Origin: Haloarcula mannanilytica
Lineage (GTDB): Archaea; Halobacteriota; Halobacteria; Halobacteriales; Haloarculaceae
Length of the DNA: 64,000 nucleotides
Reading direction: 5' to 3'
Assembly: GCF_005406125.1 (NCBI RefSeq)
Contig: NZ_BIXZ01000004.1
Coordinates: 124,001-188,000 of the forward strand
Both the position numbers and the translations under genes were made by a program. Below are positions 44,187 through 53,602 of this stretch, in pieces. The notes beneath the pieces are model-generated. The model saw only the letters and a list, made by a program, of their open reading frames with translations, did no database searches and was not told the DNA's origin. Every line of letters begins with the position of its first letter. Position 1 is the stretch's first letter.

Positions 44187-45035
44187 TTAACAGAGGACGT
44201 ACGTGACGAACACGCGTTCGTCCGGGCCGACGTGGATATCGAGGCCGATCAACCCGGCGTCCGACCGCTGAATCCGATTGCCCCGCTCGATGTAGTTGTC
44301 GACGAGCGCGGTCGCCAGCGCCGTCTCGTTCTGGAACTGGTTGACTGACTGTGGCGTCCGGTCGTAGGCAACCTCGTAGCTGACAACCGCCGGACGGCCA
44401 CAGGGGAGTGGGAACCGAGAGACACCGTCTCGCGTCGGCGGCTCCGCGTTGTCGTACCGTGCGTCGACGCGGCCTTTGTTGTAGTAGGCTGCGGCGTCAT
44501 CTAAGGTCGCGTTCCGCGAGACCGTCCCACCGCCGACGCCCGACCGCCGAACGTTATATACATCGACGTAGGTGTCCTCGGCCTCGGCGAGCGAGAGCGA
44601 GTTGACCGTCTCACCGCTCCCGGCGGGAGACGCAATCGACGGCGGCCCGGCGGGGGTATCGGCGGCAAAGCCCGGGAGCGTGATACCACCCACCGCGCCG
44701 AGGACGATGAGCCCGAGCAACACCGCAACAGCGGCGTAGCCGATCACGTACTTCGTTTCGACGACCTCCAGCCAGCCGGTTTGAATTTCATCGAGCGGGT
44801 CCTCCTCCGGCGGCCCCGTCCGCCGCTCGAAGTTGCTGCCACCGCAGCGCTTGCACGGCGGGGAGTTCTTCTGGTGCTGGCGGCCGCAGTTCAGACACAC
44901 CCATCTGGGGCCGCCTTCGACGACCTCTTGGTTGACCTGCGTGACGGCTTCCTCGAAGGTGCCGTGGCCGCAGTTGTCACACGGCGGGTCGTCTTCCTCG
45001 TGGGGTTTGCCACACCACTCACACCGCCATTTCAT
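44187..45035 (-). CDS. Double zinc-ribbon protein with membrane helix and CAP-like ectodomain
   Basis: 282 residues. Two zinc ribbons, CEWC/CDNC (about 5-23) and CLNC/CKRC (about 47-64), cytoplasmic by the inside-positive rule; one membrane helix at about 95-117; then an extracellular domain with DTYVDVYNVRRSGVGGGTVS and DAAAYYNKGR resembling the start of a CAP/SCP domain and ending CGRPAVVSYEVAYD...YVLC. The late cysteines may form a disulfide. Signal-transducing topology; function unknown. Convergent with rpo11, 2 bp apart. Confidence 0.75.
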   Translation of the reverse strand: MKWRCEWCGKPHEEDDPPCDNCGHGTFEEAVTQVNQEVVEGGPRWVCLNCGRQHQKNSPPCKRCGGSNFERRTGPPEEDPLDEIQTGWLEVVETKYVIGYAAVAVLLGLIVLGAVGGITLPGFAADTPAGPPSIASPAGSGETVNSLSLAEAEDTYVDVYNVRRSGVGGGTVSRNATLDDAAAYYNKGRVDARYDNAEPPTRDGVSRFPLPCGRPAVVSYEVAYDRTPQSVNQFQNETALATALVDNYIERGNRIQRSDAGLIGLDIHVGPDERVFVTYVLC

Positions 45036-45510
45036 TGGTGGCTCTCCGTGTTGGGCGAATAAAACAGGCCCGGTGCCGAACCGGAGTCGGGCGGATTCGG
45101 CGCTTCCCGTGGGGCAGGGATACGCCCCCGTCCTCTCGGTCGAGCAGTCACAGAGCCACTCATCGGGACAGACTCACACCTGCGTTACGTTCGACCGGTC
45201 GGCTTTCTGCCTGCCGAGGGATACCCAATCGCTGGCAGCGAGAACTGGTAGTATTCGGTGAGACGCGGAGAAAACCGAGACAGCCGAGACTGCGGGAGAA
45301 CTGCACCATACAGGGAGCGTGACAGGTATGTATATTTAATATTGCTACGTTAAATCGGGGGTGGCCTTCCAATCCCCTTGCTGTCCAGATACCCTGTTTC
45401 CACCGTGTTCTGCCTCGGCTGCCCTCGCTCACTGTGTTCGCTGCGGGCACCGCTCCGTTGAAAACCGTGGGCGAAAAAACCGGCCCGCACTCCGGTCGGT
45501 TCGGCACGTT
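45036..45510. other. Gene-poor spacer containing a partial copy of the hisF 3' end
   Basis: 475 bp. No convincing gene. It includes TATA-like DNA near 45329-45342 and an 18-bp perfect copy of the hisF end (45375-45392 equals 45530-45547). Confidence 0.45.
45375..45392. repeat. 18-bp duplicate of the hisF 3' coding end
   Basis: CCCTTGCTGTCCAGATAC is identical at 45375-45392 and 45530-45547 (21 of 22 with one flanking mismatch). On the minus strand both read YLDSKGI, the last conserved peptide of HisF. Confidence 0.75.
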
Positions 45511-46326
45511 TTACAACCGAACGGGGATTCCCTTGCTGTCCAGATACTCCTTGGTCTCGGCGATGGAGTACTCGCCGAAGTGGAAAATCGAGGCGGCGAG
45601 GCCGGCATCCGCGCCGGCGTCGACGAACACTTCCTCCATATCTTCCGGGCTGCCACATCCCGAGGAGGCGATGACTGGCGTCGAGACGGTGTCACAGACG
45701 GCTTTCATCAGCGGGATATCGTAGCCGTCCTTGGTCCCGTCGGCGTCGATGGAGTTGACGAACAATTCGCCAGCGCCCCGTTCCTCCGCCTCGGTGGCCC
45801 ACTCGACAACATCCAGCCCGGTCCCCTCGCGGCCGCCTTTGACCGTACACTCGAACCAGCAGGACTCGCCGTCGACCTCGGCGTAGTACTCGCCCTCGTC
45901 GTCGAAGCGCCGGCGGGCGTCGACGGAGATGACGATACACTGGCTGCCAAAGGCTGCCGCGCCCTCGTCGATGAGGTCCGGTTCGGCGATAGCGCCGGAG
46001 TTGATCGAGACCTTGTCAGCGCCGGCCCGCAGCGTCTCCTTGATGTCGGCGCGGGTGCGGATGCCACCGCCGACTGTCAGCGGGATGAACACTTCGTCGG
46101 CGACCGCCGAGACCGTATCGAGCATCGTCTCCCGACCCTCGGCAGAGGCCGTGATGTCGAGGAAGACGAACTCGTCGGCCCCGGACTCGTTGTAGGCCTT
46201 GGCCATCTCCACCGGGTCGCCGGTGTACTCAAGGTCCTCGAAGTTGACTCCCGTGTAGACCGCCGCGTCCCCGTTCTCGTCTACATCCACGTCGATACAG
46301 GGGATAATCCGTTTCGTGAGCGTCAT
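45511..46326 (-). CDS. hisF: Imidazole glycerol phosphate synthase cyclase subunit HisF
   Basis: 271 residues from ATG 46326. TIM barrel with [20 protein letters not shown] (catalytic Asp in CIDVD), [15 protein letters not shown] phosphate loop, VSINSGA, and [11 protein letters not shown] second phosphate loop. Converts PRFAR plus ammonia (from HisH) to IGP and AICAR in histidine synthesis, feeding purine synthesis. Contains an extra acidic loop typical of halophiles. Other his genes are not in the window. Confidence 0.96.
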   Translation of the reverse strand: MTLTKRIIPCIDVDVDENGDAAVYTGVNFEDLEYTGDPVEMAKAYNESGADEFVFLDITASAEGRETMLDTVSAVADEVFIPLTVGGGIRTRADIKETLRAGADKVSINSGAIAEPDLIDEGAAAFGSQCIVISVDARRRFDDEGEYYAEVDGESCWFECTVKGGREGTGLDVVEWATEAEERGAGELFVNSIDADGTKDGYDIPLMKAVCDTVSTPVIASSGCGSPEDMEEVFVDAGADAGLAASIFHFGEYSIAETKEYLDSKGIPVRL

Positions 46327-46435
46327 CAGATACCTGTGGGTTCGCAACAACGCCGTTTGACCGTTTCGACTGGTGCAAGTGTGGGGCCGGCGGCAATCCG
46401 ACAGCTACACGTAGGCCGCTCCAGAACCAACGCCC

Positions 46436-46627
46436 ATGGCAGACGACCACCACGAGGAGGACCGACCGGACTACGACCCTGAACACGTCGAACTCCCCGC
46501 AGGAGAACCGCCGCTTCGGTCGACGGCCCCCCAGAGCGACTTCACGATGTCGCAGGTCGGCACGGGGCTGGGCGTGCTGCTAGTCGGACTGGTGCTTACG
46601 TTCGGCATCGCGTTGGCGCTGGCCTGA
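46436..46627 (+). CDS. Small one-helix membrane protein (DUF7550-like)
   Basis: 63 residues: a charged head (MADDHHEEDRPDYDPEHVEL), then one C-terminal helix (VGTGLGVLLVGLVLTFGIAL). Family name from memory. It is divergent from hisF and convergent with purL. Unknown function. Confidence 0.68.
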   Translation: MADDHHEEDRPDYDPEHVELPAGEPPLRSTAPQSDFTMSQVGTGLGVLLVGLVLTFGIALALA

Positions 46628-46688
46628 CTCTTGGGTCGCTTTTCTCGTCGCAGAATCGGACTAGTATAAAAAAAGTTCGTCGCCTCGC

Positions 46689-48854
46689 TCAGGCCAGTTC
46701 GTCCTCGATGACAGAGCGCAGATCCGCGATGTCCGCGGCGTCGTACTGCAGTGTTTCGTTGTTGACGGTGATGTCGAGCCGGTTCGAGCCGTTGGCCTCG
46801 CCCAGTTCCGTCACCGGGGCGACCCCGTCGAAGGCCTCCCGGACAGCCGCCGGGTCGGTCGTCTCGAACACGACGCGGCCGGGCCGCTCGTTGAACAGGA
46901 GGCGTTTCCGGGTTCCACGCTCGACAGTTTCGATGTCGACCGACGCGCCGGCGTCTTCATGAACCATCTCGGCCAGCGTCACCGCGAGGCCGCCGTGGCT
47001 CACGTCGTGGCTCGCCAGCACGTGGTCGGCGTCGGCGACTTCGGCAACGGTCTCGATGAGCCCTGTCGAGTCCGCCGGGAGTTCGGGGAAGCGGTCGGTG
47101 CCGCCGAACTGCGCGGTGTACTCGGAACCGCCGAGTCGCGGGTCGGCCTCACCCTCCAGCGCGGTGTCGCCGACGACGACGAGCGTGCCCTCGCCCGAGA
47201 GCGACAGCGGCGGGGCGTCGTAGCCTTCCTTGACGCCGACCAGCGCGAGCGTCGGCGTGGGCGGAATCGGGCCGTCCTGGGAGTCGTTGTACAGCGAGAC
47301 GTTCCCGCCGACGACCGGCACGTCGAGGTCGCTGCACATGTCCGCCAAGCCATCGACGATGCCCTTGAAGCCGCCGTACACGTCGGGTTTCTCGGGGTTG
47401 CCGCCGTTGAGGCAGTCCACGGCGGCGTGGGGCGTCGCGCCCTTCGCAGCGACGTTTGTGGCGTTTTCCAGTGCAACGGCGCGTGCACCCTCGTACGGCG
47501 CGGCGTCGGTCCAGTTGGGGTCCGCGCCGGCCGAAAAGGCCAGCCCGGTCCCGGCTTCGCGGATGGCAAGCAGCGCGGCGTCGTCGCCGGGCAGGACGCT
47601 CGTGCGGACCTGCACCTCGTGGTCGTACTGGCGGTACACCCACCGCTTCGAGGCGCAGTTCGGGCTCCCGATGATTTGCTCGAAGGCTGCATCAAGTGAC
47701 ACTGTCGGCAGGTCCCGTTCCTGTTCCGGCGGCGCTTCGCTGGGCAGGTCGTTCATCGGCGCGCCGTCGCCGAGGAACTCGGCCGCGACATCGACGACGG
47801 TCTCGCCCTCAAAGGTGCAGACATAGTTCGTGCCCGGCTCGGTGAGTTCACCGATGACCGAACAGCCCAGATCGAAGCGCTCGGCGAGTTCGGCCACGCG
47901 GCCGACGTTTTCGGGCGCGACCTCGTACACCATCCGCTCCTGGCTCTCGGCGAGCAGGTACTCCATGGCGTTCATGTTGGGCTCGCGCTCGTGGACGCGG
48001 TCGAGTTCGATGCGCGCGCCAAGGCCGCCCTTGGCGACAAGTTCGGAGGAGGCCCCGCCCAGCCCCGCCGCTCCGAGGTCACGCGCGGATTTGACGAGGT
48101 CCTCGTCAAGCAGCGCCTCGTTGCATTCGATGAGGAGTTTCTCGGAGTACGGGTCGCCGACCTGAACCGCGGGTCGATCCTCCGTTTCTGCGTCCTCAGC
48201 GAGGTCCTCGCTGGCGAAGGACGCACCGCCCAGTCCGTCCCGGCCGGTCGCGTTGCCGACGAGGACGAGCTTGTTGCCCGACTTCTGGGCTTTGGCGGTG
48301 ATGGTCCGCTCGGGCTCCAGCAGGCCGATACAGGAGACGTTCACGAGCGGATTGCCCTCGTAGTCGTCGTGGAAGGCGACGCTACCGGCGACAGTCGGGA
48401 CGCCGATGCAGTTCCCGTAGTGGGAGATGCCTTCGACGACGCCCTCGAAGAGATAGCGGGAGTGTTCCCGCTCGAAGTCACCGAAGTACAGGGAGTCAGC
48501 CAGCGCGATGGGGTACGCCCCCATCGACAGCGTATCGCGGACGATACCGCCCACGCCCGTCGCCGCCCCGTCGAACGGGTCGACGTAGGACGGGTGGTTG
48601 TGGGACTCGACGCCCATCGTGATGTACATTTCCTCGCCGTCACCGTGGGTCGGCAGGGAAACGACGGCGGCGTCGTCGCCGGGACCGATGACGACCTGGT
48701 CGCCCTCGGAGTCAAACGCCGACAGCAGGGGGCGAGAGGAGCGATACGCGCAGTGTTCGCTCCAGAGGTTCTCGAAGAGAGCGGCCTCCGCCCGTGTCGG
48801 CTCCCGACCGATCTCCTCGACCACGAGTTCGTGGTCCGCGTCGGACAGGCTCAT
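46689..48854 (-). CDS. purL: Phosphoribosylformylglycinamidine synthase subunit PurL
   Basis: 721 residues, the length of archaeal small PurL. Diagnostic [17 protein letters not shown] at the start, [24 protein letters not shown] (catalytic His), [16 protein letters not shown], and a second ATP-like half [13 protein letters not shown] and [16 protein letters not shown]. Makes FGAM from FGAR with ATP, working with PurQ and PurS, which are elsewhere. Acts in purine biosynthesis. Confidence 0.97.
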   Translation of the reverse strand: MSLSDADHELVVEEIGREPTRAEAALFENLWSEHCAYRSSRPLLSAFDSEGDQVVIGPGDDAAVVSLPTHGDGEEMYITMGVESHNHPSYVDPFDGAATGVGGIVRDTLSMGAYPIALADSLYFGDFEREHSRYLFEGVVEGISHYGNCIGVPTVAGSVAFHDDYEGNPLVNVSCIGLLEPERTITAKAQKSGNKLVLVGNATGRDGLGGASFASEDLAEDAETEDRPAVQVGDPYSEKLLIECNEALLDEDLVKSARDLGAAGLGGASSELVAKGGLGARIELDRVHEREPNMNAMEYLLAESQERMVYEVAPENVGRVAELAERFDLGCSVIGELTEPGTNYVCTFEGETVVDVAAEFLGDGAPMNDLPSEAPPEQERDLPTVSLDAAFEQIIGSPNCASKRWVYRQYDHEVQVRTSVLPGDDAALLAIREAGTGLAFSAGADPNWTDAAPYEGARAVALENATNVAAKGATPHAAVDCLNGGNPEKPDVYGGFKGIVDGLADMCSDLDVPVVGGNVSLYNDSQDGPIPPTPTLALVGVKEGYDAPPLSLSGEGTLVVVGDTALEGEADPRLGGSEYTAQFGGTDRFPELPADSTGLIETVAEVADADHVLASHDVSHGGLAVTLAEMVHEDAGASVDIETVERGTRKRLLFNERPGRVVFETTDPAAVREAFDGVAPVTELGEANGSNRLDITVNNETLQYDAADIADLRSVIEDELA

Positions 48855-49189
48855 TACCTCTCCGTGGCCGCCCGCAGGATAAGTCCCTTTCCATGCACCC
48901 GCGCTGGAAGGCGCTAGCGACGAGCGCGTTTGATCTACGCCGAGGCCAGCGGTGGAGCGTCTCCGTCTCCGTTGGAGTTCGACAGTACAATCTCAAATAT
49001 GAATTTGTTAGAGGGTGGAAATAGAGCCCCTCCTGATTTGATAAATTACGCGTTATTAGCGCACTCAATTCGATTTTAGGGACCATTAGGAATATCCTAA
49101 TTCGTGTATAGTGCCAAAATCTTTGTCCAGTCTCAGATTAGATAATAGGGTGTCGGGATATATGTGGGCGCCGTGCATATCCTGTGATA
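48855..49189. other. Spacer between purL and the next gene
   Basis: 335 bp. AT-rich from about 48990. TATA-like GGGATATATG near 49156-49163 lies about 30 bp before ATG 49190. No gene or repeat is supported. Confidence 0.45.
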
Positions 49190-49555
49190 ATGGCTGCTGC
49201 CGACATCGACTGGCTGACGCTAGAGGGGAGTTCCTTCTCGGGTCGGTCCTTCTCCAGCGTGTGGGCGGTGGCACTGGCGACGTACGGCGTGGGCGATGTC
49301 GTGACTACGATCGCGATTGTCTACTTCGTCCCGACGTTCACCGAGGCGAACCCGGCGATTCGGTGGGCGATTCAGTCCTTCGGCGGCGGCGGCTTCCTCG
49401 GGCTCAAACTGCTTGTCATCTACTGCTGTCTCGGCGTGAGCATCTGGGGCGGCGTACTCGACGAGGATCCGCTGCTGTACTACGGGCCGCCGGTACTCCT
49501 GACAGTGATGGGGCTCGGTGTCACCGGCTTCAATCTCAGTCTGCTGTTCTCCTGA
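49190..49555 (+). CDS. Four-helix membrane protein, unknown
   Basis: 121 residues from ATG 49190. Four hydrophobic segments with the sequence VALATYGVGDVVTTIAIVYF and the polar helix FTEANPAIRWAI, then LKLLVIYCCLGVSIWGGVL. A haloarchaeal family without known function. Convergent with the SipW/TasA cluster. Confidence 0.68.
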   Translation: MAAADIDWLTLEGSSFSGRSFSSVWAVALATYGVGDVVTTIAIVYFVPTFTEANPAIRWAIQSFGGGGFLGLKLLVIYCCLGVSIWGGVLDEDPLLYYGPPVLLTVMGLGVTGFNLSLLFS

Positions 49556-49561
49556 ACCGTC

Positions 49562-50503
49562 TCAGGAGCGTCGTTCTTGCAGGACGATTGGGACGGTGAG
49601 GTCGATGCGGTCGCTCTGGACCTCGTTACCGGTCGACTCGGGCAGTGTTACTTCGATTTCTACTGTCGCCTGGTCCCCGCCGGCGACTGCTCGCGTCCCC
49701 TGTTCGGCGGCCCCATCGAGCGTGGCCAGCGTGACAGTCGACGTGTCCGAGCCTGCCAGATACTCCGTGGTCCCGTTCGCATAGGTAATCCACAATCGAA
49801 CCTCCAGGTGATCGGACAGCTCGCCGGTAGCCGTTGTGTCACCCAGCGCCCGCTCCGGCTCCCGAAGCCCGTTCTCGTCGTCGGTCACGTTCACGTCGAC
49901 AACGCCGAGCGTCCCCGCCACCGAGCCGCTGTTCCGGACGACGACGGAGCCGGATTCCGTGTCACCGGGGGCGAGTCCCCCGACCTGCAATAGCACTGCG
50001 GAACCCTGTGTCTCCAGCTCCAGATTGCCGGACGAGCCGCGGTCGTCCTCACCGCCGCCAGCGGAGTCTCCACCGCCACCAGAAGACCCCCCGCCGCTAC
50101 CGGACGAGCTGCCACCGCCATTGTTCGATGGCCCGTCCGTCGTCTCGCTGGTAGCGCCGTCATCGGGCCGGCTGTCAGACGGGGTCGGTGTCGAACTCGG
50201 GGTCGGAGTGGGTGTCGGCGTTGCATTCACGAGATCGCTTGGCGGCGGTGACCCACTGCCGCCGCTTTCAGTCGGTGTCTCGGGTTGGGACGGTTCAGTC
50301 CCCGCAGGCGTCGGTGTCGGCGTCGCCTCTGCCGGCACCGGTGTCATCTCGATATCGGGCCGTCCGGGTGCCGGGTCGTCGTCGCTGGTAAGGCCAATCG
50401 TCCCCACGCCAGCCCCGATAATGACGAACAGGATGAGAACGAGCAGTCCGATGAGTCGCTTGTTGTAGTTTCCGTCCTCGTCCCGAGAGATGCCCTGTCC
50501 CAT
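49562..50503 (-). CDS. Membrane-anchored secreted protein in the TasA/SipW cluster
   Basis: 313 residues. Short basic head, one membrane helix (about 16-38), then a long Pro/Thr/Ser and Gly/Ser linker (about 40-165), followed by a beta-rich domain starting LAPGDTESGSVVVRNSGSV, the same motif and register as TasA-type domains (APGESTTDTVRLVSSGTIS in the neighbour). It lacks the FSDTE cleavage context, so it stays anchored. Likely an anchoring or cap subunit of a surface filament; this is inference. Confidence 0.72.
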   Translation of the reverse strand: MGQGISRDEDGNYNKRLIGLLVLILFVIIGAGVGTIGLTSDDDPAPGRPDIEMTPVPAEATPTPTPAGTEPSQPETPTESGGSGSPPPSDLVNATPTPTPTPSSTPTPSDSRPDDGATSETTDGPSNNGGGSSSGSGGGSSGGGGDSAGGGEDDRGSSGNLELETQGSAVLLQVGGLAPGDTESGSVVVRNSGSVAGTLGVVDVNVTDDENGLREPERALGDTTATGELSDHLEVRLWITYANGTTEYLAGSDTSTVTLATLDGAAEQGTRAVAGGDQATVEIEVTLPESTGNEVQSDRIDLTVPIVLQERRS

Positions 50504-50547
50504 CTCAGGTCACCCCACCGTTCCTCGCAGCCGGCCTCCTCCGCCGT

Positions 50548-51090
50548 TCATTGTTTTCTGTCTCCCGTTCCCGAGAGCAGGTCCCGGATTTCGAGGATTA
50601 CAAGAAGCAGTGCTGGACCAACAACGAGTGCCAGCAATCCGACACGGGTCTGTGAGAACACGATGACGTGCCCGATATAGGGGACGCTAAACGTGACGAC
50701 GCCGACGACCGCCGTTGCCGAAACAAGTTCCGGATCCGGGTCCTCGTTTGCGTCGCCTTTCGTTCTGAACTGCCGCTGACCGTCCTCCTTGATGACATTG
50801 ACGACTCGGTGGGTGACCCGCGATGTCGTTCCGCCGGGCGAGCGGTCGTAGGTGATAACGTCGCCCTCTGAGATCTCGGCCGGCGGGACGCTGTTGACGA
50901 ACACGACCGACCCGGCCTCGATAGCAGGCGACATGCTTGAGGAGAGAACGACGTAGCTCTCGTCTGCGCCGACAGCCTGTGGCACCGCGGCGGCGACGAA
51001 CACCCCGACGACGACAAGGAGGACTCCGAGGCCGATCCAGTTGGCGACCCGCCGCCAGTCGACGCCGTCTTCGGTGTTACTGGGAGTCAT
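50548..51090 (-). CDS. sipW: SipW-like signal peptidase I
   Basis: 180 residues. N-terminal membrane helix (about 19-40), SSSMSPAIEAGS with the catalytic Ser, VITYDRSPGGTTSRVTHRVV with the His that replaces the bacterial Lys in archaeal/ER-type signal peptidases, and FRTKGDANEDPDP with the Asp. C-terminal helix. In bacteria SipW processes TasA-type proteins. The start overlaps the upstream TasA-like gene by 14 bp. Confidence 0.88.
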   Translation of the reverse strand: MTPSNTEDGVDWRRVANWIGLGVLLVVVGVFVAAAVPQAVGADESYVVLSSSMSPAIEAGSVVFVNSVPPAEISEGDVITYDRSPGGTTSRVTHRVVNVIKEDGQRQFRTKGDANEDPDPELVSATAVVGVVTFSVPYIGHVIVFSQTRVGLLALVVGPALLLVILEIRDLLSGTGDRKQ

Positions 51091-51703
51091 TCTGGTTTAG
51101 ATGGAACGTGGCAGTGATCTCGACCCCGTCGCTCTGGAAGCTGTTGCCGATGCTCTCGACGAGTTCCAGCCCGATAGTAAATTTGGTGCCACTCTTGCCC
51201 GGGTCGGCGAGATTCACGAGGTCGTTCTGTGTTGTCTCATCGGAACCATGGGCGTTGTCGGCTAGGTCTGCAAGCGTCGGGGACGGGTTGTCTGTCGTGA
51301 TCTGGTCGGTGTGATCCGTTTCGCCGTACGTCAGCGTTACGACAGTGAGGTTCTCGGCCACCGCAGATGCGCTCTCGTCCGTATCGTTCTGTGCGCTGTC
51401 ACTTTCCACGTAGTCGAAATCCACGTCCAGTGAGCCGGAGATTGTGCCGGAGCTGACCAGCCGCACGGTGTCTGTCGTGGACTCGCCCGGGGCGAGTGCC
51501 GTACTGAAACTGAACGACGAGCTCTCAGCAAATCCGAGGTTCAGCGTCCCGGCCGAAATCTGGTTGCCAGTACTGCTCTCGCTGTCACTGAAATACGCCA
51601 TGGTTCCCGCTCCCGTTGCAGCACTGCCGGCACCGACGGTAACGAGGCCGCCGAGTATCTGCCTGCGAGTGAGCGATAGTTTTGATTCGCTTTCTTGATT
51701 CAC
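51077..51703 (-). CDS. TasA/camelysin-like secreted protein 1
   Basis: 208 residues. The head LTRRQILGGLVTVGAGSAAT with the following AYFSDSESSTGNQISAGTLNL is the SipW-dependent signal class (AYFSD-E-STGN-ISAGTL). A single beta-rich domain of about 170 residues follows. Bacterial TasA and archaeal bundling pilins of this fold assemble into extracellular filaments by donor-strand exchange. Operon with the signal peptidase. Filament formation here is an inference. Confidence 0.82.
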   Translation of the reverse strand: MNQESESKLSLTRRQILGGLVTVGAGSAATGAGTMAYFSDSESSTGNQISAGTLNLGFAESSSFSFSTALAPGESTTDTVRLVSSGTISGSLDVDFDYVESDSAQNDTDESASAVAENLTVVTLTYGETDHTDQITTDNPSPTLADLADNAHGSDETTQNDLVNLADPGKSGTKFTIGLELVESIGNSFQSDGVEITATFHLNQNDSQ

Positions 51704-51781
51704 GGGACCATCTATTACGTTTGTAGCTGCGGTGGTCGCCCCAGCAAACCGAATTTCCGATTCTTAGTGCTGTTTCAGGTC

Positions 51782-52471
51782 TTAGTTCTCTTGATCGGCT
51801 ATGAATGTGACACCCAGATCAGCACTATCGGCCTGTGCTTTGTTGCCTACTTCTGTAGGCATCGAGAGATCTATAGATAAAGTGATTTCAGTACCAGCAG
51901 AGACGCTACTGAGCAGTTCGTTGTAATCTGCTTCGTCGACAAGGGTGTAGAGGTCGATGTACGATAGTGGATCGTCGTTATCATCGCTCGGGTGCCCCTC
52001 TGTCGCTTCGCTTAGAGGCGAATCCAGACCCGAACTGTTGTTGCTATCGCCGACTATGTAGGTAGTAGCGTCGCCAGCGCTGATGCTGGCCGCATCCACT
52101 TTTATTTTTTTAGCGAAATCATTTGGACTGAGATCATTGTCATTGCTTGCCGGTTCCGTGGCCTCATCCTCATTTTCACTGAGGGACAACCCCAGCGAAA
52201 TTGCCGCAGGCATTGTGCTACCGCTGGAGTAGGTCGCTGTTACTGTGTTACCATCTTTATCATCACCGGGTTTGAGACCGGTCAGCGATAGCGAAGTGGT
52301 GATATCTGACTCCAAGTCCAGCGTTCCGGCGCTAATGGTATTCCCTGTACTTTCTTCCGTGTCGCTGAACGCGGCAAACGTCCCCGCACCCACAGCCGCA
52401 CTTGCCGCACCAACCGTTGCGATTCCACCCAGTACTCTGCGTCGCGTCAACTCTATATTATTGTCTGACAT
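51782..52471 (-). CDS. TasA/camelysin-like secreted protein 2
   Basis: 229 residues from ATG 52471 (MSDNNIELTRRRVLGG); the longer frame to 52597 runs through a leader region. Twin-Arg-containing head, then AFSDTEESTGNTISAGTLDL, the SipW-type motif. Beta-rich domain follows, with an acidic loop containing LSENEDEATEPASNDNDLS. Paralogous to the preceding gene and 79 bp upstream of it. It has two strong hairpins just before its start. Confidence 0.82.
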   Translation of the reverse strand: MSDNNIELTRRRVLGGIATVGAASAAVGAGTFAAFSDTEESTGNTISAGTLDLESDITTSLSLTGLKPGDDKDGNTVTATYSSGSTMPAAISLGLSLSENEDEATEPASNDNDLSPNDFAKKIKVDAASISAGDATTYIVGDSNNSSGLDSPLSEATEGHPSDDNDDPLSYIDLYTLVDEADYNELLSSVSAGTEITLSIDLSMPTEVGNKAQADSADLGVTFIADQEN

Positions 52472-52483
52472 GTATCTCTCACT

Positions 52484-52542
52484 GTGGAGGTTGAGACTCC
52501 ACCAGCCCACCAAGCCCGGATCCCCCATCCGGTACGCTTGGT
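52484..52542 (-). promoter_or_regulatory. Two hairpins in the leader of the TasA-like gene
   Basis: Hairpin A: GTGGAG/CTCCAC at 52484-52502. Hairpin B: ACCAAGC CCGGAT, loop CCCCC, ATCCGG TAC GCTTGGT at 52509-52542, a 13-bp stem with one 3-nt bulge. They lie 12-70 bp before the ATG. Either an RNA leader control element or operator DNA; start of transcription is uncertain. Confidence 0.5.
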
Positions 52543-52742
52543 CTACCATTATTTGACAAGCTGATTGTAAAAGTGTTTCCACTTTTTCAGCCGTCAAAAC
52601 GGCCGTTATAGCGTGATACCGAGAGCACCAACAGCACGGAAGATCATTTAAATTTCAGGCGGTAATAGCCCCCTACCGGACCTGTCGGCGACACCGAGAC
52701 AGATTTTAGCGATAGATTCGCGCCGATACAATCACAGTCCTG
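52543..52742. promoter_or_regulatory. Intergenic region with AAAAGTG/CACTTTT inverted repeat
   Basis: Contains the perfect 7-bp inverted repeat AAAAGTG-TTTC-CACTTTT at 52569-52586. On the minus strand TTTACAAT upstream of 52565 may be the TATA box of the TasA-like gene. No gene seen. Confidence 0.4.
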
Positions 52743-53279
52743 TCAGAACGGGACACTATCATCGGACGCCCCGTCCTCGTCGTCCGCCTGGAGTTCACCG
52801 GTTTGTCGGAACTGCGTTTCGAGCCGCTGGAGCTTGTCGTTTATCCGCGTGCTTTGGTGGTGGATCGGGCTAACGCGGACTCGAACAACGTCGTACTCGT
52901 GGCGGTCCGTCAGCCCGTTCCAGGCGCGGAACGAGCCGACGGTCAGGGTGTCGCTCTGCGGGCAGAACTCCGTCGTCGGCGTGAATTCGGCGCGCAACAC
53001 ACTGGCGTCTTCTGATTCCCGGGCGTAGCGGAACCCGGCGTCTGGGTGCCGGTGGTCGAGGTTCAATCGCGCGAGGTTGTAGCCGAAGGTCATGTCGTAC
53101 ACGCCGCGCTCGTCGAACAGGTCCATCGTGAGCCGGTGGAAGGCAGCGTGGTCGGAGCCGGTCAGTACCGATGCGTCTGACAGGAACGGTCCCGGATCAG
53201 GGTTGTGTTCGGGAACGAACGTCCCGTAGCTATCGAACCCGACATCTGAGCCGCCGCGGAGGCCGGAGAGAAGGCTCAT
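52743..53279 (-). CDS. Unknown haloarchaeal protein of the denitrification-like cluster
   Basis: 178 residues from ATG 53279 (MSLLSGLRGGSDVGFDSYGT). No membrane helix. Features FTPTTEFCPQSDTLTVGSFR and VVRVRVSPIHHQSTRINDKL: a single Cys and paired His that could bind metal. No family recalled with confidence. It is divergent from the DUF2249 gene, sharing a promoter with palindrome CCCGAACGTGTTCGGG, and so probably under the same control as the cluster. Confidence 0.7.
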   Translation of the reverse strand: MSLLSGLRGGSDVGFDSYGTFVPEHNPDPGPFLSDASVLTGSDHAAFHRLTMDLFDERGVYDMTFGYNLARLNLDHRHPDAGFRYARESEDASVLRAEFTPTTEFCPQSDTLTVGSFRAWNGLTDRHEYDVVRVRVSPIHHQSTRINDKLQRLETQFRQTGELQADDEDGASDDSVPF

Positions 53280-53315
53280 ACTGAAACAGATAGCGGCCAC
53301 GCATCAGGGCCTGTT

Positions 53316-53331
53316 CCCGAACGTGTTCGGG
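53316..53331. promoter_or_regulatory. Palindrome CCCGAACGTGTTCGGG in divergent promoter
   Basis: 16-bp palindrome between the divergent genes at 53279 (minus) and 53369 (plus). The half-site CGAAC resembles the NarO motif reported in haloarchaea (CGAAC-N4-GTTCG, from memory), but here the spacer is 2. Repeated at 54511-54524. Confidence 0.65.
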
Positions 53332-53368
53332 GGAACCCCCTCCCCAGCACCCGGCGAATGTCTACGTG

Positions 53369-53602
53369 ATGCCAGCAACCACACTCGATCTGCGTGAGAC
53401 GCCGCCGCCGGAGCGCCACCCTAAGATACACAACGCCTTCGAGGCGTTGGCGTCCGGTGAGACACTCCGGATTATCAACGACCACGAACCCAAACCGCTG
53501 TTCTACGAACTGCAGGCCGAAGTCGACGCCTTCGACGCGGCGAACTACCAGTGCGAGCAGGACGGGCCACGGAAGTACGTCGCGGACCTCCCGAAACAAT
53601 GA
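53369..53602 (+). CDS. DUF2249 protein, copy 1
   Basis: 77 residues from ATG 53369 (GTG 53366 also possible). TLDLRETPPPERHPKIHNAF, LASGETLRIINDHEPKPLFY: the DUF2249 signature of D(V)R/LR, P, H, EPKPLFY. DUF2249 proteins accompany denitrification and hypoxia genes, with unknown biochemical role. Overlaps the cupin start by 4 bp. Confidence 0.85.
   Translation: MPATTLDLRETPPPERHPKIHNAFEALASGETLRIINDHEPKPLFYELQAEVDAFDAANYQCEQDGPRKYVADLPKQ

Noticed and set aside
45361..46482. Plus-strand 373-codon frame antisense to hisF
   Set aside because: hisF on the other strand has full family motifs; the antisense frame is a GC-skew shadow.
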